From Rachycentron canadum (lineage: Eukaryota; Chordata; Actinopteri; Carangiformes; Rachycentridae), in the NCBI GenBank assembly GCA_038496675.1, contig CM076653.1, forward strand, positions 24,070,148-24,134,147: a stretch of 64,000 bases of DNA. Direction: 5' to 3'. This document shows, one piece after another, positions 21,364 to 36,800 of the stretch. The notes beneath the pieces were generated by a model that was not told the origin of the DNA, did no database searches, and worked only from the letters and a program-made list of their open reading frames with translations. Made by a program: the position numbers and the translations under genes. Position 1 is the first letter of the stretch. Each line of letters opens with the position of its first letter.

Positions 21364-24300
21364 GGAGGAGTGGAGCCGAAATGTGAATTTAATGGGGAAA
21401 GTGCTGAGAGGGAGAGATACAGTAGCAGAGTGAAACAGAAGGAGCCAACAAGGGAGGCTGTGAGGCTGATATACAGATGGGTTAATGTCAGGGTAATACA
21501 CAAGTTCACCATAACTGCACTAAGATCATTTGCATTTGGGGAAGCAGTGAAACATGGAGGAAGGAAATAAAGTGACAAAGTAAATTTTCAACGAGTTTCG
21601 TGGATCTCAGGGAGCTAGGAAGGTGCTTAACACGTAACGAAGCATGTGAAATTTTAAATGAAAAGACATGAGCGGTGAGCTGTAAAGCCTAAAAGCTCTT
21701 CTTTTTTTCCCCTTTTTTTTCTTTTTTTTACAAGCCACCTTCTAAGATGTGAGGGAAGCAGACTGTGTTACATGAGGAAAGATATCAGGAGAAAACATCT
21801 GATCCAACTGTTAGGAGATAGATCACATGTCTCATGGGAGAGGAGTGTGTGTATGTGTGTGTACAGTGCTGTGTAATTTTCTGCAGTTTCTGTAAGCGGT
21901 TCTGTGTGCGTCTGCAGAAGAGCTTGCATGTGCATGTTCGTAATCTGTGTATTTTTATTTTTTTTTTTTGTACTAGTGCTACAATAAAAGCCATTGTGAA
22001 ACTCATTAGGAAAATGGAGGACAGAGTCAACTGAAATAGAGAGGGACCAGTCTCTCCAACCTGATGCAAGACAGCAGATTAACCCACTGGTTAAAAACCA
22101 CTCTCCAACCAGAGCACCAGCTTGACTTCAAATCATGATTATCATGAGAGGTTGTAAATTTAGGTTTCAATACTTTTTTAGTTAATTGTTCAGCCCTAAG
22201 TCCCCATGTCAGAGAGCTTCTGCCTGGTTTAAGTACTAACCCCTGAGCGAGACGCCAACTGCGTGGTGGGTCTGTTTAGTGGCTCTGGGTACAGTCTGAC
22301 AAGCCAAAAGTGAATTTCCCTATGGGGATCAATCAAGGCTCTGCAGCTGAGTCACAAGGGCCCTGGCATCAACAACCAGTACCATTTTGGTGGTCCAGTG
22401 AAAGATTGGTTCTTTACAAATAATACATTCAGTTACATACTGATGGAAAATAATAAACACCATAGTTAAAAATTTGTATTGTACTGAATCTCACCAGTTT
22501 AAGACCTGCATAGCTTGTACAGTGCACTACAACTTGACATCCACACTAAAGATCCTTAGGTGAGCTAACAAGGAGAACCTGAGCAACACAGGTGTCAGTA
22601 ACACGCAAACAGTGCCAACCAGCTAGTCACAAGAACAGAGATGAGCCAAAGTCTAGAACACAGCATTTGGATGCAGTTCAGGAACAAATGCAACAATAAA
22701 GGAGAATGTTTGCAAGAAGGCTGCGGTTTAACTTCATCATTCTGTCAGTCAGTCTGCCAGAGACAGACATTTACAAGGCTGGTCTCCTGCCAAAAAGAAA
22801 AGAGGACAATGGTTTGAGGAAAGGAGAGGAGCCATAAGGTCCAGCTCCCTTCATAGAGCTGTATATCTCATCGCTAACATGAGGGCCTTGAACTTGAACC
22901 AGGGCCTTGAACTTGAACCAGCTAAACAGAATTCAGAAATTTTTATTATTATTTCTATATGTGGTTTTGCTATCGTGACATATTAAAATAGTTTGTGAAA
23001 TATCAAAATAGTGGAAAAACCCAAATGGGGCATTTGGGTTAAAATTTAAAACGTGTCGTGGAGGTGAGGAAGAAGACACGTTTTAAATTTCTCTATTAAC
23101 CCTCCTTTTCTCACACACATATGTGACAACACTACAAGTGATGAAACACTGTGGATGCCTCTAAGCAGAGATTGTCCCATTTTTATGATTCATTTTGTCA
23201 AGACAAAGACATGCAAAAACACAGAGTTCTTGGAGAGAGATCGAAAGGCAGTATAATAAAGCCAGGAGGAGGGTCTGATGACACACTTTTCTCCTCGGCT
23301 TTGAGGGTGGTAATTTGGTTCAAGTTAACACTAGTGCTGACCCAAAATAAACAAACTAATCTCTTTTCCTGGTAGTTTTGCTAGTTTGATACAAATCAGG
23401 TTTACACTGGTTTGTATTATCTGCAAGAAATCCAACAAAGCAACAGCTCACACCTTCTCCTCTTTATTAGGCTTTTATATGTTACCTAATAACTTCACTG
23501 TCAGACATATTAGAGAAATAATTACAACCTTAAAAAAATGTCCCATCTCAGCATCTAACTTGCATCTGTGTGACAAAGTTTAGCTATGAACAGTACAGAC
23601 AGTGAATGACAGACACATACTTCCCCTCCCTTCTGGATTTACTGTCACTGTGCTCTCTGCTGAGCCCCCTCACTACTACAAACTCATACAAACTCAACTC
23701 GGCTATAGCTCTTGTATAAACTCGCTGCATCTGACACTTTTCACTCATGGTGAATTGCAGCCCTTATGCCCATAAGAGTGGCAAATGCCAAAACCACTTG
23801 AAAGTTTCAGGGCAAACCAGATTAATTAATGTACCAAAGGCAGATAGTAGCCTCAGTTACTGTTCATCCATTTGCCTGCAGACCTGGAGAGACTAACTGC
23901 AGCTGTTTGGTTAAGTTGAACCTTTTATGGACTGTTAGTGTGGATTATTGTTTTGTTGTTTGATCTTTATTTTTATCTGCTTTTGTCAAAATATAACATA
24001 TATAGGAAGGGTTTTGCTTACTGTAAAAATATACAATCAGCATAAACACAATTATCAAAGTTAAAAATACACCTTTCTTAATTTGCAAATCTATCACCTT
24101 CTTCCAATAATTGAAAACCTCAATATAGTCAATATGTTTACACAGAACAGAGCACTTCCTTGCCCCAGTTGTCACTTTTGCTTTTATTGTTAGATAACAT
24201 ATCATATCACACTTTTTTGAAGTGCAATGATTCAGAGGGTCTCAAAAGTGCAGTGTATCCTTTCTTGTCCTACTTCCTCCCCTTCATATCAAGTCCCCAT

Positions 24301-27300
24301 CAGAAACTGTCAGGAGAGGTGACCCTGTTACCTGCTGGTGGTAAAAACAAAGAGTGAACTTTACAGCTGTTAGTCCAGGCTGCAAGAGATGGTCACACAA
24401 GTATAACTCCTCTTAATATTCTCAGCTGTCATTGTTTTTCGCTCCCTGTTGCTCTGTTTTGTTTTCCTCCTATTGTTTTCATTTTTCATTGTTGTTTTAT
24501 TCAGTGATGATTGAAATATCAGTGCCACTAAGGTGTTGTTAAGTGTATTCTTTCTCTCAGCATAGGGAGTCATTTGGTTAAGATGAAAAGAGACAAAATT
24601 TTACAGTTCATTGTACTTGTGTTTATAAATAAAAATGACCAGCCCAACATGGAAAACTGTTTCTGTCCCCATTTGCTTTTCGGAAATTGCCTTAACTGGC
24701 TCAAAAGCCTGATGGGTAGTGTAGTAATTTATGTTGTTTATATATACAGTAGCATATTAAGAGAATTTGTATGCATCAGCGCTAAATGACATTTTTTGGC
24801 ACATACTGTGAAATAGTATTTCACATTGAAGTGGTAAATTAATGTTTCTAATTGGTTTATAATAATGTAGGTTTCTATACACTAACAGTGATCCTATGCC
24901 ATAGTTTCCATTGATTATGGGGATGGATTATCTACAAATATCTTATACAATGAGTCTGATTGTGGCTGGAGGTAGACAAAAACAGACCCCCCCCCCCCCC
25001 CCCCCCCCCCCAGAATGGATAAATGTGATGGGCGATAGTGAGAAAACAGTCCATTTTGAAACTGGGGGTGCTAAGGGAAGTATTACCAGCTGTATTTCAG
25101 TGCAGACATGTCATCAGTTTAATTTATAAGCAAGTTCATATAGTTTAAATGTGTATGTAGAAGTAATTAATAAAAAAGTCAGAATACAATAAAGAAAGAA
25201 CATGTGCCAAACCACAGCTGACAGGAAATGAGATAGTGTCCTGAAAGCTCTCCTGTTGAGCCCTTAACAAGCCGTACCTGTCATCACCTGCCATCTGGAT
25301 GGATCTGTATATGTGTGCGTATGTGCTGCTCTCAGCAGTGTGATGCAGAGTGTGTGTGTGTGTTTATCAGCATGTTCCTGCTTGAATATATTGATGTGTG
25401 TCATCAAGTATAGTCAACAGTGTAGTCTAGACTGATGCCACAATCAATATGTGGTTGAGCATGTGAGTGTCCCTGTGTCTACCAGCTGACTGTTTATGTC
25501 ATTAGAGAAGCTATCATCTCCTCTGCTACTGTTTGTGAAGTCTGACTCAGAGCGGATGATGGTGATGATAATAACAACAACTGTGGAGTTGCAGTAGTGA
25601 TTGTTGTGGCGAGGATAATAGATTGAATCATTCTTTCCTCTCCTCTGTGGATGTTTACACAGCCAAAACAAAAGCAGAGACGAAGAGCTAAGGCTCATCT
25701 GTTTTTCCTGTCAGCTTTGTTTGAAGAAGACAAAACCTTCATCCCCCTCCAGGTGTAATCATTGTGTTTTTGTACATTGCGTTTGTTTCGTCCTAGTTTC
25801 CTCATGATGGCCGTCATAAAACTGAGCTTCAGCAGAGAAACACTTCAGTTTAATGCTGCAATTAGGAATTTCAAAACTATTTAACAGGGTGACCACAAAT
25901 GATCCAAAGTATGAGGTCTCTTACACTGTTATGTTGCCTTACTGGCCTCTGCTGAAGCCATGACACTGTCTATGAGTCAACAGCAGACTGTTAAAACTAC
26001 CATCTGCTCATACTTTATGTGGTTGAGGTTTTGAGTAAGTATGGTGGTTTTTGTCAGTATTTATGAAAATAATGGAACATGTAACACATAGCTCTGTGGT
26101 TTAATGTCTGATGATCATGAAGATGGGTTTCATGCCATTCAGTTTTTCCATGTGTTTATTTTATTACTTATTTCTTTTTTTGTAAATGTGCCTTTGCGCA
26201 AATATTCTTTTTTAGGAAAGGTTTGCCTCAATTGTTTTGAGGTTAATATGGATGAGCGGGATGGGAATATAGGATTTTTGTTTTACAAATTATGCTCCTA
26301 TTCTTGTATCTCTATGGAGGTTGAAACATCAATCTGCACCCACTTAACTGTTAACTTTACTGATAGAAATTCTTTCACATTTTTTAAGCAAGTGTCCCTG
26401 ATTTGCCTGCGTAAACATATCAGGGAGGTTTCTGGCCTTTAACATACAAGAACATGTTGAATGTAACATTTCTGCCTAAACTCTGTACTGTAAACATCTA
26501 CTGTGTTTTCCTCTACTTATTAGATTTTTTTTGCAAATATCCTCATCTTTCTGTTTCTAGAATTTAGTTGAATACTTTTTACTAGACTAACTTTGCAGAA
26601 CATGAAACATTTATACTATTCCCACATTCACATAATTGTGGCCCCAGTCAGACTCGAGGCCATGATAATATACACAGAACAATGTATTGTGATGTTCAGT
26701 ACTTAATACAGAAGTGACACCATTCATTTGCTTTAATTAGTTTAAGTTTCCAAATAGTCTGTCATCTTAATTTTACTCTCTTCAATCCAACATGTTGAAA
26801 TGTTAAAAATAGAGAAAAGCGTCTTCAAGCTTTTCCAAAATATGACATCCTAACAAACATCTTGCCCACTGTTCTCTTCTTCTTTATTTGTTGAGAGCTG
26901 TGTGTCTGCAGAGAGTTGGAAAATGTTTCACGTGAAGTTCAAAGATCATCGTGAATAATTGTGCCCACGCATATTTCAAATTTCTTTGTCAAATTACCTC
27001 TGTAAAAAGGTCCTCTGCTTTAGATACTGTTCATTGTTCAGTTAAGATAATATTTGAACTTTTCAGATATTGGTCCTAACTTTACAAAAAGATTGCCTGA
27101 GGCAGGATTTGTAAAGACCTTTTGTGCTGCTGTAGTATCCAGATACTGCAGAAGTGAAAGCTTTCATTCTGTAATCAGAGGAGCCTTTTTCTGCATTTTT
27201 ACCTCTTTGCCCTGGTCTGTTCTCTTTTGAACTTCCACCAGTGTTAAATGCACCATTCTTTCCCCACAACTGTAATGAGAGGAAGTTTCCTTCTACCTTT

Positions 27301-27454
27301 GGTACATTTTATCACAAAACAAACAAAATCCTCATTCAGAGCATATGGCAGAAACTCCAATGGCTTCAGACCTCACTAAATATTGTTGAGACCATTAAGT
27401 AAAAAAGACACAAGACAGATATAGTAATTACAACTGATGTCCTAGGCTGTGTAT

Positions 27455-27547
<93 letters not shown>

Positions 27548-30500
27548 TGTGCGTGCGTGAGCGTGTGTGTGTGTGAAGGGGGGTTGGTGCTGTGCAAACA
27601 CATGCTGAGGAATATGACTGAATAGTAGTATGCTTTTGTGTATCTATTGTGTGTGGTAGATACTATTGAAATCCGTGGTCTGCTTGATACACTGTCAACA
27701 CAACAGACCCAAACACTTGTGAAGATGAAAGAATTGCCTCATTTGTAAAGTGTGTAAGTGCAGTTTAAACATAAGTGAAACAGCTTTTAAGAGATTAGCA
27801 GCTGGTCTTTGGTGATACAGTGAGATTCATACATCTGCATCACAACTACTGTAACAGCAACCTCTAAATGAATGGAGAGTGAGCAAGAGGCAGAATTTTA
27901 AAAAAAATTTGTTGTATCTGTACATACTTTCTCTCAAACACACGCCAGGAAAACAAAATCAGACAGATGGCGGAGGGCAGCCCCTCATTTGGGCATTTTA
28001 GTTTAACTGATGCAACAGCAAACCGACAAGAAACCTAGTTTCATATAACGGCTCGAGTAGCAAGAGTCTTATCCTCTCCCAAGTTCTTATCATGCTATCG
28101 AGGTTATTGTGCAGAGTTGGATGTGTTGGTGCCATAATGGAATAAAAACATGACCCAAGGGAATGCACACACATTTACACACTTCCAGTGTAATGATCAC
28201 ATGGACTCCACCCCATTTATTTTCCCCTCTGCTGGAAACACTTACAGCTCTATTTCTGGGCACAGTGACGTTTGTCAATGAGTTTACATTTCCTCCGTCC
28301 AGACTGTTTCTGTGACTGTTAATGGAAAACAAATTACCCATTAAATATTATATTTATATAATAGCTGTATTATTGTTTTGTTTTTTTTTCAATTTAGTGC
28401 ATTTAGTAATTGCACTGTACATTTATTAAGGCATCAGAAGATACATGTGAGGTTGTGGCAACGTAACTGCTGTATCATTTAAAATATATCTTTCTTAAGG
28501 TAATTTTTCCCTTATCTCCTCGTCAGTTGGGCTGCAACTAATGATTGTTTTCTTTATTGCGTAGCCCATGAAATGTTGGTAGAAGAGTGAATGTCTGTCA
28601 GTGTCAAAGACCATCAGGAGTCATCTTTAAACTGTTTTACGACCAATACTATAAAGCCAAATTTAAAATTTGACTTTCAGTTTACAATAATATAAGGAAA
28701 ATAAGAGCCGCGATTTTAGATTCTACAACCACAGACTATTGGTTATTTTTGCTTGATAACTAACAAGGTGAGTTATCAAGTTGTTTAATTGTGATTAATG
28801 GACATATAGTTTCAGTGCTTCTATCAATTCACTTCTTCTTTGTCACATCCCTTTTAAGTATTAAGTGAGGCCTTGTACTGTTTAAAACAAGATTTTATGG
28901 TCAATGTAAGAGGTTAATGTATATCGGTTAATGTATAACGTATATGTATATAATGTATATAGCCCCATATTCCATACAATATGTATTGTATTTATAAACA
29001 ATGCATACATACAAATACACTGTATTTGTGTATTTCATTGTGTTTTTGTTGTATTTACATGGATATGGATGAAAAGCTAAATGTGCATCATTGTAAAGGA
29101 GATTTCTGAGGTAACTTCCGGCATCAGAAACTTGTGGAAAACACAAGCAGGTGTGTTGACCAATTACAGTTCATGTGGTCTTTATGTTCTTTGTAGTTGC
29201 TACAGCCCCGACGTGTGGTTATGCTGTTGAGCAGAAGCACGTCAGCTGCAACTTAGGGTCTGTGGCTATGGTTGGCTTCAGATTCAAAGATGTTGTCATA
29301 CCTAACATTGCCAACTCAAGGGTTCATACTACTGAAAGCCGACAATGCAAGGGTGAATAAAATAAAGCCCAAACTTTCCTGACATTGACAAATACAAACA
29401 CATGAACAGAACAGTAGCTGTTGTTGTGTTGAAGACTGTTTTCTCTGTCAGTATGTTTTCTCCTTACCAAGTGTGAACCAAAGCTTATCCCTAGCCCCAA
29501 CAAGTCACCTTATGAGAAGCTTTAATTGTTTACCTCGCTCCAACTTAACCCCAACCCAGACCAGTTATCTCTGCATCACCTAACCATAACACAAGCTTAT
29601 CCCTAGCTTAACCACAGAGCTTTGAAGGAGGTTCATTGTGCGCTGGTTCATCATGTTTTGCAACAGAGAAGATGAGGTGTATTAGTGTATGTCCTTGTAC
29701 TCAAATAAGTCTATATGAAAGTTGAATTGCTAGTTTTTTCTTCTGAAATATGAGTCCTACATGTTCCTTTGTGTCACCTCAGTCTTATAAAAGCATGGCT
29801 CCTACGAAACAAGGTTGACTGCAGAGGATTCAGTCTTTGCATCCAATTGAATTCACAAACATCAAAATCAATGTTTTCACTTCTTTAATTTGATCTGACT
29901 GTGTGGGTTATTCTACTGTGCAATTGGATCACACCATCTCTTTGGGTCCATTGAGGACACTCTCACATCACCCCCGTTTCCTTCTTCTCTTTGTTATGTG
30001 TCAGCTTGTCATCTCTCCTCCACAGGTTGGTGGTTAGGCTTGTTACACCATCTCGTAGGGGTCTATAGTGCATCTCCCAAGAATAGTTCACATGCTGCAT
30101 TACAAATGCCACCAGCCATATGCCAATTATACGCAGCTTGTACAGTGGGATATGCCAATTAAACATCCAGGGCATACCAGGGATTCAGAACATTCAGGAC
30201 ATAGAGAGCGTGCTAAGCGCCCACTTTATCTCTGCCTCTCTATTTCTGTTTTTCATTGAAACATGTGTCCTGCCTTCACTTTTCTTCTCCCCTCCTGGAA
30301 CCTGAAAACATGAGGAATTTAAAACAGTTACAAAGCCTCCAGTGATTCAGAGTTTGACTTTTACAAGCAAAGCTTTCTGTTTTACTGCTTGGAAAGTTTC
30401 TCAGGTGGCCCGCCAGCATCAGTTGTGACCATGCTATCTGGAAATACTGAGAGCTACAGGGGCAGATTCTGTGCTTTCGGTGCCTTAACTCTCTTCTTCA

Positions 30501-33500
30501 TGCTTCTTGCCTGTAGCAGCAGAGACAAGTTTCAAATCATAAGAAAGAATACTTTCATTTTAAGACATTAACTGAGAGGCAAGAGCCACCTGGGTCTGTT
30601 TTGGCTATTGGCACTTTGACATTTGCTGTGATCATTTGAAGTTGACAGCAGAGAAAGCTAACTACTTCATTTGTATGCTATTCAATAATAAAGTAAGAGG
30701 CTATTTAGCATTAATTAATTAATTTTACTGTGAAAGTCAAAGACTTAGGTTTACTTAAAAAAATATTCACCCTTTCATGTAAACCTGCTGCTGTTTTTCA
30801 GCAGTCATAATCAAAAGTTTTGAAGGAAGTGACATGCTGGAAAGTTTCCATTGACTACCCACACATCCTCATGGGTCTTTGCACTAGAGTTCAAGCATCA
30901 TTAATACAACAAGCTGTTACTGAGAATTATCTTTCTGTCTGCAACCACATGAAGATATGCAATGCGTATAGCATAATTCAACAGTTAGTGTTTCTGCTGT
31001 GTGTATGAACATCTGTGGTATGCCCACATCCTTCCTCTCACCTGTAACAACAAACTAATACTATAACTATTTCAATACAAGTCATGGGTTACTATTGCTT
31101 AAAGGCCAATATGTATTTACATCAAAAGATGGCACGGTCTAGCAGACTCTACTCTGTTCAGTGTTAAATGACATTACCAGTGAGAGACCAATTTTGATAT
31201 TATTCCTCTGGCCTTGATTTAATTTCAATTAGATTTTTCTTTCTTCAAACTTAAATACTTATAACGTAAAAAGTTCATTTATGCATTATGCATTTTATAA
31301 AACAAAGTTTTCAACATAGTTTTCCGTGTAAAAACAAGGAAGTGGCCAACATTTTCCATTACACTATGAAAAAAGTACATAGTTCAGTAACCTGTACTGT
31401 GTGAACAATTTTCAGTTCATATTTATATAGCTGATGAGTCAGATTAGCAGTGTTACTTTCATGTTTCTGTTGAAACCATGCTTACTGTAAACTGAAAATC
31501 TTCTTTTTTTTCCTTCCCAGTCAAGTATATGCGTGAGGCCACGCCATATGTCAAAAAGGGCTCCCCCGTGTCAGAGATTGGTTGGGAAACTCCCCCTCCA
31601 GAGTCTCCTCGCATTGGCAGCCCTCCTATCACCTTCTCCTCCACATCTGACGCCCTGAGCCCCCCTACCCAGCCCTCTCTGTCTCTGCAGGGGGACAGAA
31701 GGTGCATACCACTCAAAATGTGTTATGTAACCCGGGCCATGACCACACCAGACCCCGAGAACAGGTAAGTGAAGCAAACACACATACCAAAGCACATGCA
31801 CATATAGGCACACACACTCATTCTTGAACAGAAAGCAGCTCTCTGGAGATGCCACCATCTTATCTGTGTCTGTCTGCTGCTCTTGTGCATATTGCTTTTC
31901 ATTTACAGAATAATCATTGTTTCATTGATTAACCTCTTACATATTTCAGTCAGCCAATTCATGTGTAATCATTTTTAAAGATTCACATCTTTTGTTGTTA
32001 CGAATTGGCTTAGAGCTGAGCGCTACAGAGAGATCTGTGATGTTGCAAAACTATTAAAGCCTTTTTCACAATGAACAAAAAACCCACTAATACTCTGTAA
32101 CATCTGGCTTTTATCCTCAGTGGAAAAGGTCACAATCAGTAGTCATTGAAGGGTCCAATGACTCTGCAGTACTTGTGTATTTATTGGCTCCAACACTAAC
32201 TAGTGGTGATGGGTGGACTCCCCTAATTTTCACCCCTTTTCCGGCACAATGCTATGATGCAACCCCTGGGGCTGAAAATGAAGCCAAGCACAGAGGTGCT
32301 AAAAACTGCAGAAATAAACATGTTTACAGCTTGTCACAAAAAATAATTTCAATGTTAAATAACATTTTATTAAGACTTAACTTTCTGTTAATTATAGGTA
32401 GGTGTGTATATATTTTTCACAAACCGGCATGCACAAAGTCTTGGCTCCACACACTCCCCATCTTTTTCCCCGTTTTTGGATTAGCCAGGAATTAGGAGGA
32501 GTCAGCCACTGCCAAGATGGCAACAGCAGAGCAGCTCATTCTGAGCTTTAAAAGCGCTTTTCAGTCACCTATGGGTGACACCATGGAGGCTTCGTCAATT
32601 TTTATTGACAGTCTATGTATGTAACTCTAATTGTAACTTCTATGACTATTTGCCATCTCTGTTACAAACTCTGTCTATCTCCAATCAAGAAGCACTCCAA
32701 TGTTGTTCAGTTGCTGTTGAGTTTAAAGAGACTGAAGTAAAAATGTAAATAATCAGTAAGTAATCAATGCCTTTGTGAGGTTGAATGTGACATGAACATG
32801 AAGGTATAAGAAACATTACAATAATAGGTTGTTGGGTTTAATCTTTTCATGGGATTTAAGAACAATAACAAATTGAAAAATGGTATTTGTTGTCTCTACA
32901 TGTGAGCGGGACCATCTGTTGTTTTCTCAGGCTCAAGAGCTGTCACTTGGTACCATCAATGGTGCACCATGAAGTTTGATAGCACTTCATCTTTGAACAC
33001 TGCCTCTCAAGTATCAGTCAACCACTGCAAAGGGAAACACGCAATCACTGTTTTATATTTCCTTATACAAAAAAGTGAAAATTAAAATTAAATATCCAGT
33101 GCACCCTCTTCATAGTGGTGTAACTTTTAGTTACACCACTATGAAGAGGGTGCACTGGATATGTGTCACAGTGAAAAAAAAGTATGTTGTGTGTAACTTT
33201 TAGTTACACCAGTATAAAGAGGGTGCACTGGATATGTGTCACAGTGAAAAAAAAGTATGTCATGTGAATGTAGTGGCAAACTCAAAAATGGTTACCTTAA
33301 TTAACCAAAGGTTATCAAATGCTCCTCTGCTCCTTAACTCAACAGTCAGACAATAGAAAAGTCAACCCTGTGGGTCTGCAGCTTCTTCTGATATCCTCGA
33401 GGGATTACTCAGTAGTGTTTCTCAGAATGTTTTAGGCCATTTTCAAATTTATTTTAAAGACAGACATTTGAAGTAGCGCTCAGATAATTCTCAGTCAGCG

Positions 33501-33798
33501 GGGGGCAGTCTGTTAGGAGGTGTCGTCAAGTTAATTGGTTGGTAATATGACAATGGCCCAAATCAAACAGAAAGAAAGCATTTTATTCTTTCAACTATTT
33601 TTGGCGTCACAGGCTGTGGATATATGTGCTTTCTGTCCTAGTTGCCTCTCCCTCTGTTTCTCTCTTACCATGTTGCTTGCTTTTCCACTTGTCATACTTT
33701 TTTTTTGTCTTTGCTTTTTTTCTGTCTTGTTTTTTTCAATCAATTGTTTGTGTTTTGTTGCTGCTTTTGTCTTCTTATTCTCTTCTTCCTTTCTTTTG

Positions 33799-33836
<38 letters not shown>

Positions 33837-36800
33837 CCAGCTTTCTCTGTTTTCTGCTTATGTCTGAATCAATTCTCTTCCATCTCCATCCTCCTCAGTT
33901 TCTCCTTCTCTTGACTCATTTCTTTCCTCTCTCACTATGATTCCCTATGTATCTCTATCCTTCTGTCCCTCCAGCCTTATATGCCCCCTACTCCACCCAC
34001 CCTGTATATATATGATTTGAGAAGTTTGAGATAGTTGAACCTCGAGAAACTTCAAAGCTTCAGCCAGTGGAAGAAACATCAAAGTCAAGTGGTGAGTGAG
34101 TAGTGAGTGACTTCAAAGTTTCTTCTGTGTGTATAGAAGTTGTCAGATGGCTCCACGTTGAAACTGTAAAATGTAAATGCTGATACACAAACAATCAAGA
34201 AAACAAATACAAACAAAATGAAAAAGAGCATCTTACAAGGACAGATGGATCTCTGTTGGCTTGTTCCTCTATGGCGAAACCTCTTTTCTTTATCACTAAA
34301 AAAAGATTTTATAAAAAACATCTCTCTGAATAGATGGAAATACAATTGTCCAATTTTCTGACAGGGTATGTGTAGAGCAAGTGATTGACAGAGATTGTAC
34401 TTTGTTTTTTGTCCAGCTGCTTTTTATGAGACCCTTGACTGAAGAATAATGGAAAGCTTCTTGTATGGAAATCAGCTTTTAAAAATTGATCAGCACAGGC
34501 AAGAAAATATTTGACATTTAGAGGTTTTGATAGATCTTTTTTTTTATCAGAAATTTGTGATGACATGACCAGAGTTTCACTTTACTAAGCATGCACTGGC
34601 CAGATGCTCCTAAAAGTTTTTTTTATAAATATGTAAACGTGTTTATTAGATTAAAAAAAATCTGAAATAAAATGTAATCATAGCTGTCAAAATGCTGACA
34701 AAGTCTTTGGTGGAACTTTGTCCTGAGCTTCACAGACCTTGGTTGATGTATTTAACTATTTAAGAGCACAATAGGGTTGAACATTCACTTCGTTTGCCAT
34801 AACTTCGACTTTATTGGTCAGTTATATAAGGAATCTCATGTTGTGAGGTTTTGCTTCACACAGATAAATTCGTAGGCATTGGCACAAATGTGAAAAGTCC
34901 TTGATCAAAATGACCTTGACCACTATGTTTTTTTAATAACGTTTCTTCCTTACTCTTGCAGCCAGAACAAATTCCCCTTTGACTAAGCAATAAATATTTA
35001 GTAAATGTTTGAACAGTAGGACACCCAAGCTGAAATCTATGTTAAATCCATGGCCATGAAACTTAGAAAGAAATGTCTCATTGTTTCATTTATATTACAA
35101 AGTTAAAGATTGCTGGAGAAATCTGTTAAACCCACTCCCAATATTTCCTTATTTTGGTTTCAGGACTGAGGGCTCTATGTTAAGGGAGTGAGATCGTGCT
35201 CATCATTGGTGTAAACTAAACAGTGCAATGTTGCATCCCTCTGAGGGTTTCTCTGTTCATTTCAGCAGATGGTGTTTAAACTCTGTTTAAGCTCATGAGG
35301 GGAGGCAGGCTGAGAGAGGATGATAAAAACACAAGGAAGGAAGTAGAGTGGACATCCTGGAAAAGCTTTCCTCACCTTAACATAAATGGTGTATGAGGAC
35401 ATATGAGTCAAGCTTTCTGTGATATTGCTGACAGATAAAATTTTAAAAAGATATAGTTACACCCTTATCATTTACAGTGCAGATAAAAAAAAAGTTATTA
35501 GGAGGTGCAGAGAGAAGGAGTTAGAGGAGGTGAGGGAAGGGAGTGGGAAAGAAAGAAATTACAAAAAATTAAACAACAATGAGAAAGGATAAAGAAAAGA
35601 TACAGGGGCAATACTGTATCTTTTCTTTCGATCTACCTCTTTCTTCTTTCACCATTAATCTGTGTCATTACTGAGGCAACAGTCTTGAAACCCTGAGTAT
35701 CACTGTGAGATTTGGACGTCCATAGAAAACATAGCTGTGTAAAAAGGGGAGACTCCCGGCAGAATCAGCATGGGTCCTCACAGTATGCCGTTTCCTACTG
35801 CATTGTACTCCAGTTTAACCTTGACAAGTTTCTGAATGAAGAAAAAAACTTTTTTCAGTTTAGCTTGAAACTCAAATGACACTGCTCTAACAGTAACAGT
35901 TTAAGGCAGATCAACTGTTGGCTAAAGATCCTCCAAGATAAATATTTACTCACTAGTCAGAATAGGAGACATGGTTTGAGGCTGATAGTTGAACTCAAAC
36001 ATGACTGTCTAAAGACTGGGGACGAGACGCAGGAAAGAAAAGAAATTAAAGGGGCACTCCATCAATTTTGCATGTCAACTTTTAACAAGTCAGTTTGAGG
36101 ACTAAGTATGAAGTTTTTTGCCAAACAGCAGGAAGTCTCGTTTTGAGTTTGAAAAATCATATCCCTTATGATGGTATCAGGGTTATCTCTGCTTGGGCCA
36201 GTCAGCATTATCGCGCGGGTCTAGGTGAAGTCTCCAGATAGCATATTATGTCTGACAGTCCATATTATGTCTAGACCCAAAGATTAGCCAACTACCAGAA
36301 TAGTTGATGATGAATTTTCTGTTGCTAATCATTTAAACATTACTGAGTCCTCATGCAATGTTCCAGACAGACAAAACATCAAGATATGTCAACCTTTATA
36401 TCTGAGTTTCTGCAACTTGAGTAGCCGTGTTGCTTTACTTAGCACTTTAAGTGTCATGATATGACCAAGTAAAATCCCAGAACAGAACAGTAAATGAATA
36501 ATACAGTGACAGATGGGACTCACGTGGCCACATTCCTTTAATAGTCAATTATTCGGCCTTTGCTTTGAAGAGACTCAGCCACCTCCAAATTGCTGTTACA
36601 CAGCTTTTAGAGAAAATGTTTAAATGTCATGTCATTTTTCATCAGAACTCACAGATTTGCAGCTGACTTGCAATTCCTATTAACATTTAAACATTTGAGA
36701 CTTAAATTGAATTTTGTTTTGACTGAAGACACCTCAAATTTGAAAGGATTTTAAAAACAGCTCTGCTTAAAGCCTCTGTGTCTGTTGGTATAAACTATGT

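Larger units (their letters stand above)
19651..31520 (+). other. sntb1 intron 1
   Basis: 11.9-kb intron with no supported internal gene. It holds pyrimidine and purine tracts (21128-21188 and 21323-21362), short hairpins (23018-23090), a 25-base C run (24987-25011), a long (GT)n (27460-27543) and a decayed hAT/MITE-like repeat (28525-28800). Confidence 0.7.

Noticed and set aside
29175..29360. 61-residue plus-strand frame in sntb1 intron 1
   Set aside because: No splice context, no conserved motif, and likely chance in intronic DNA.
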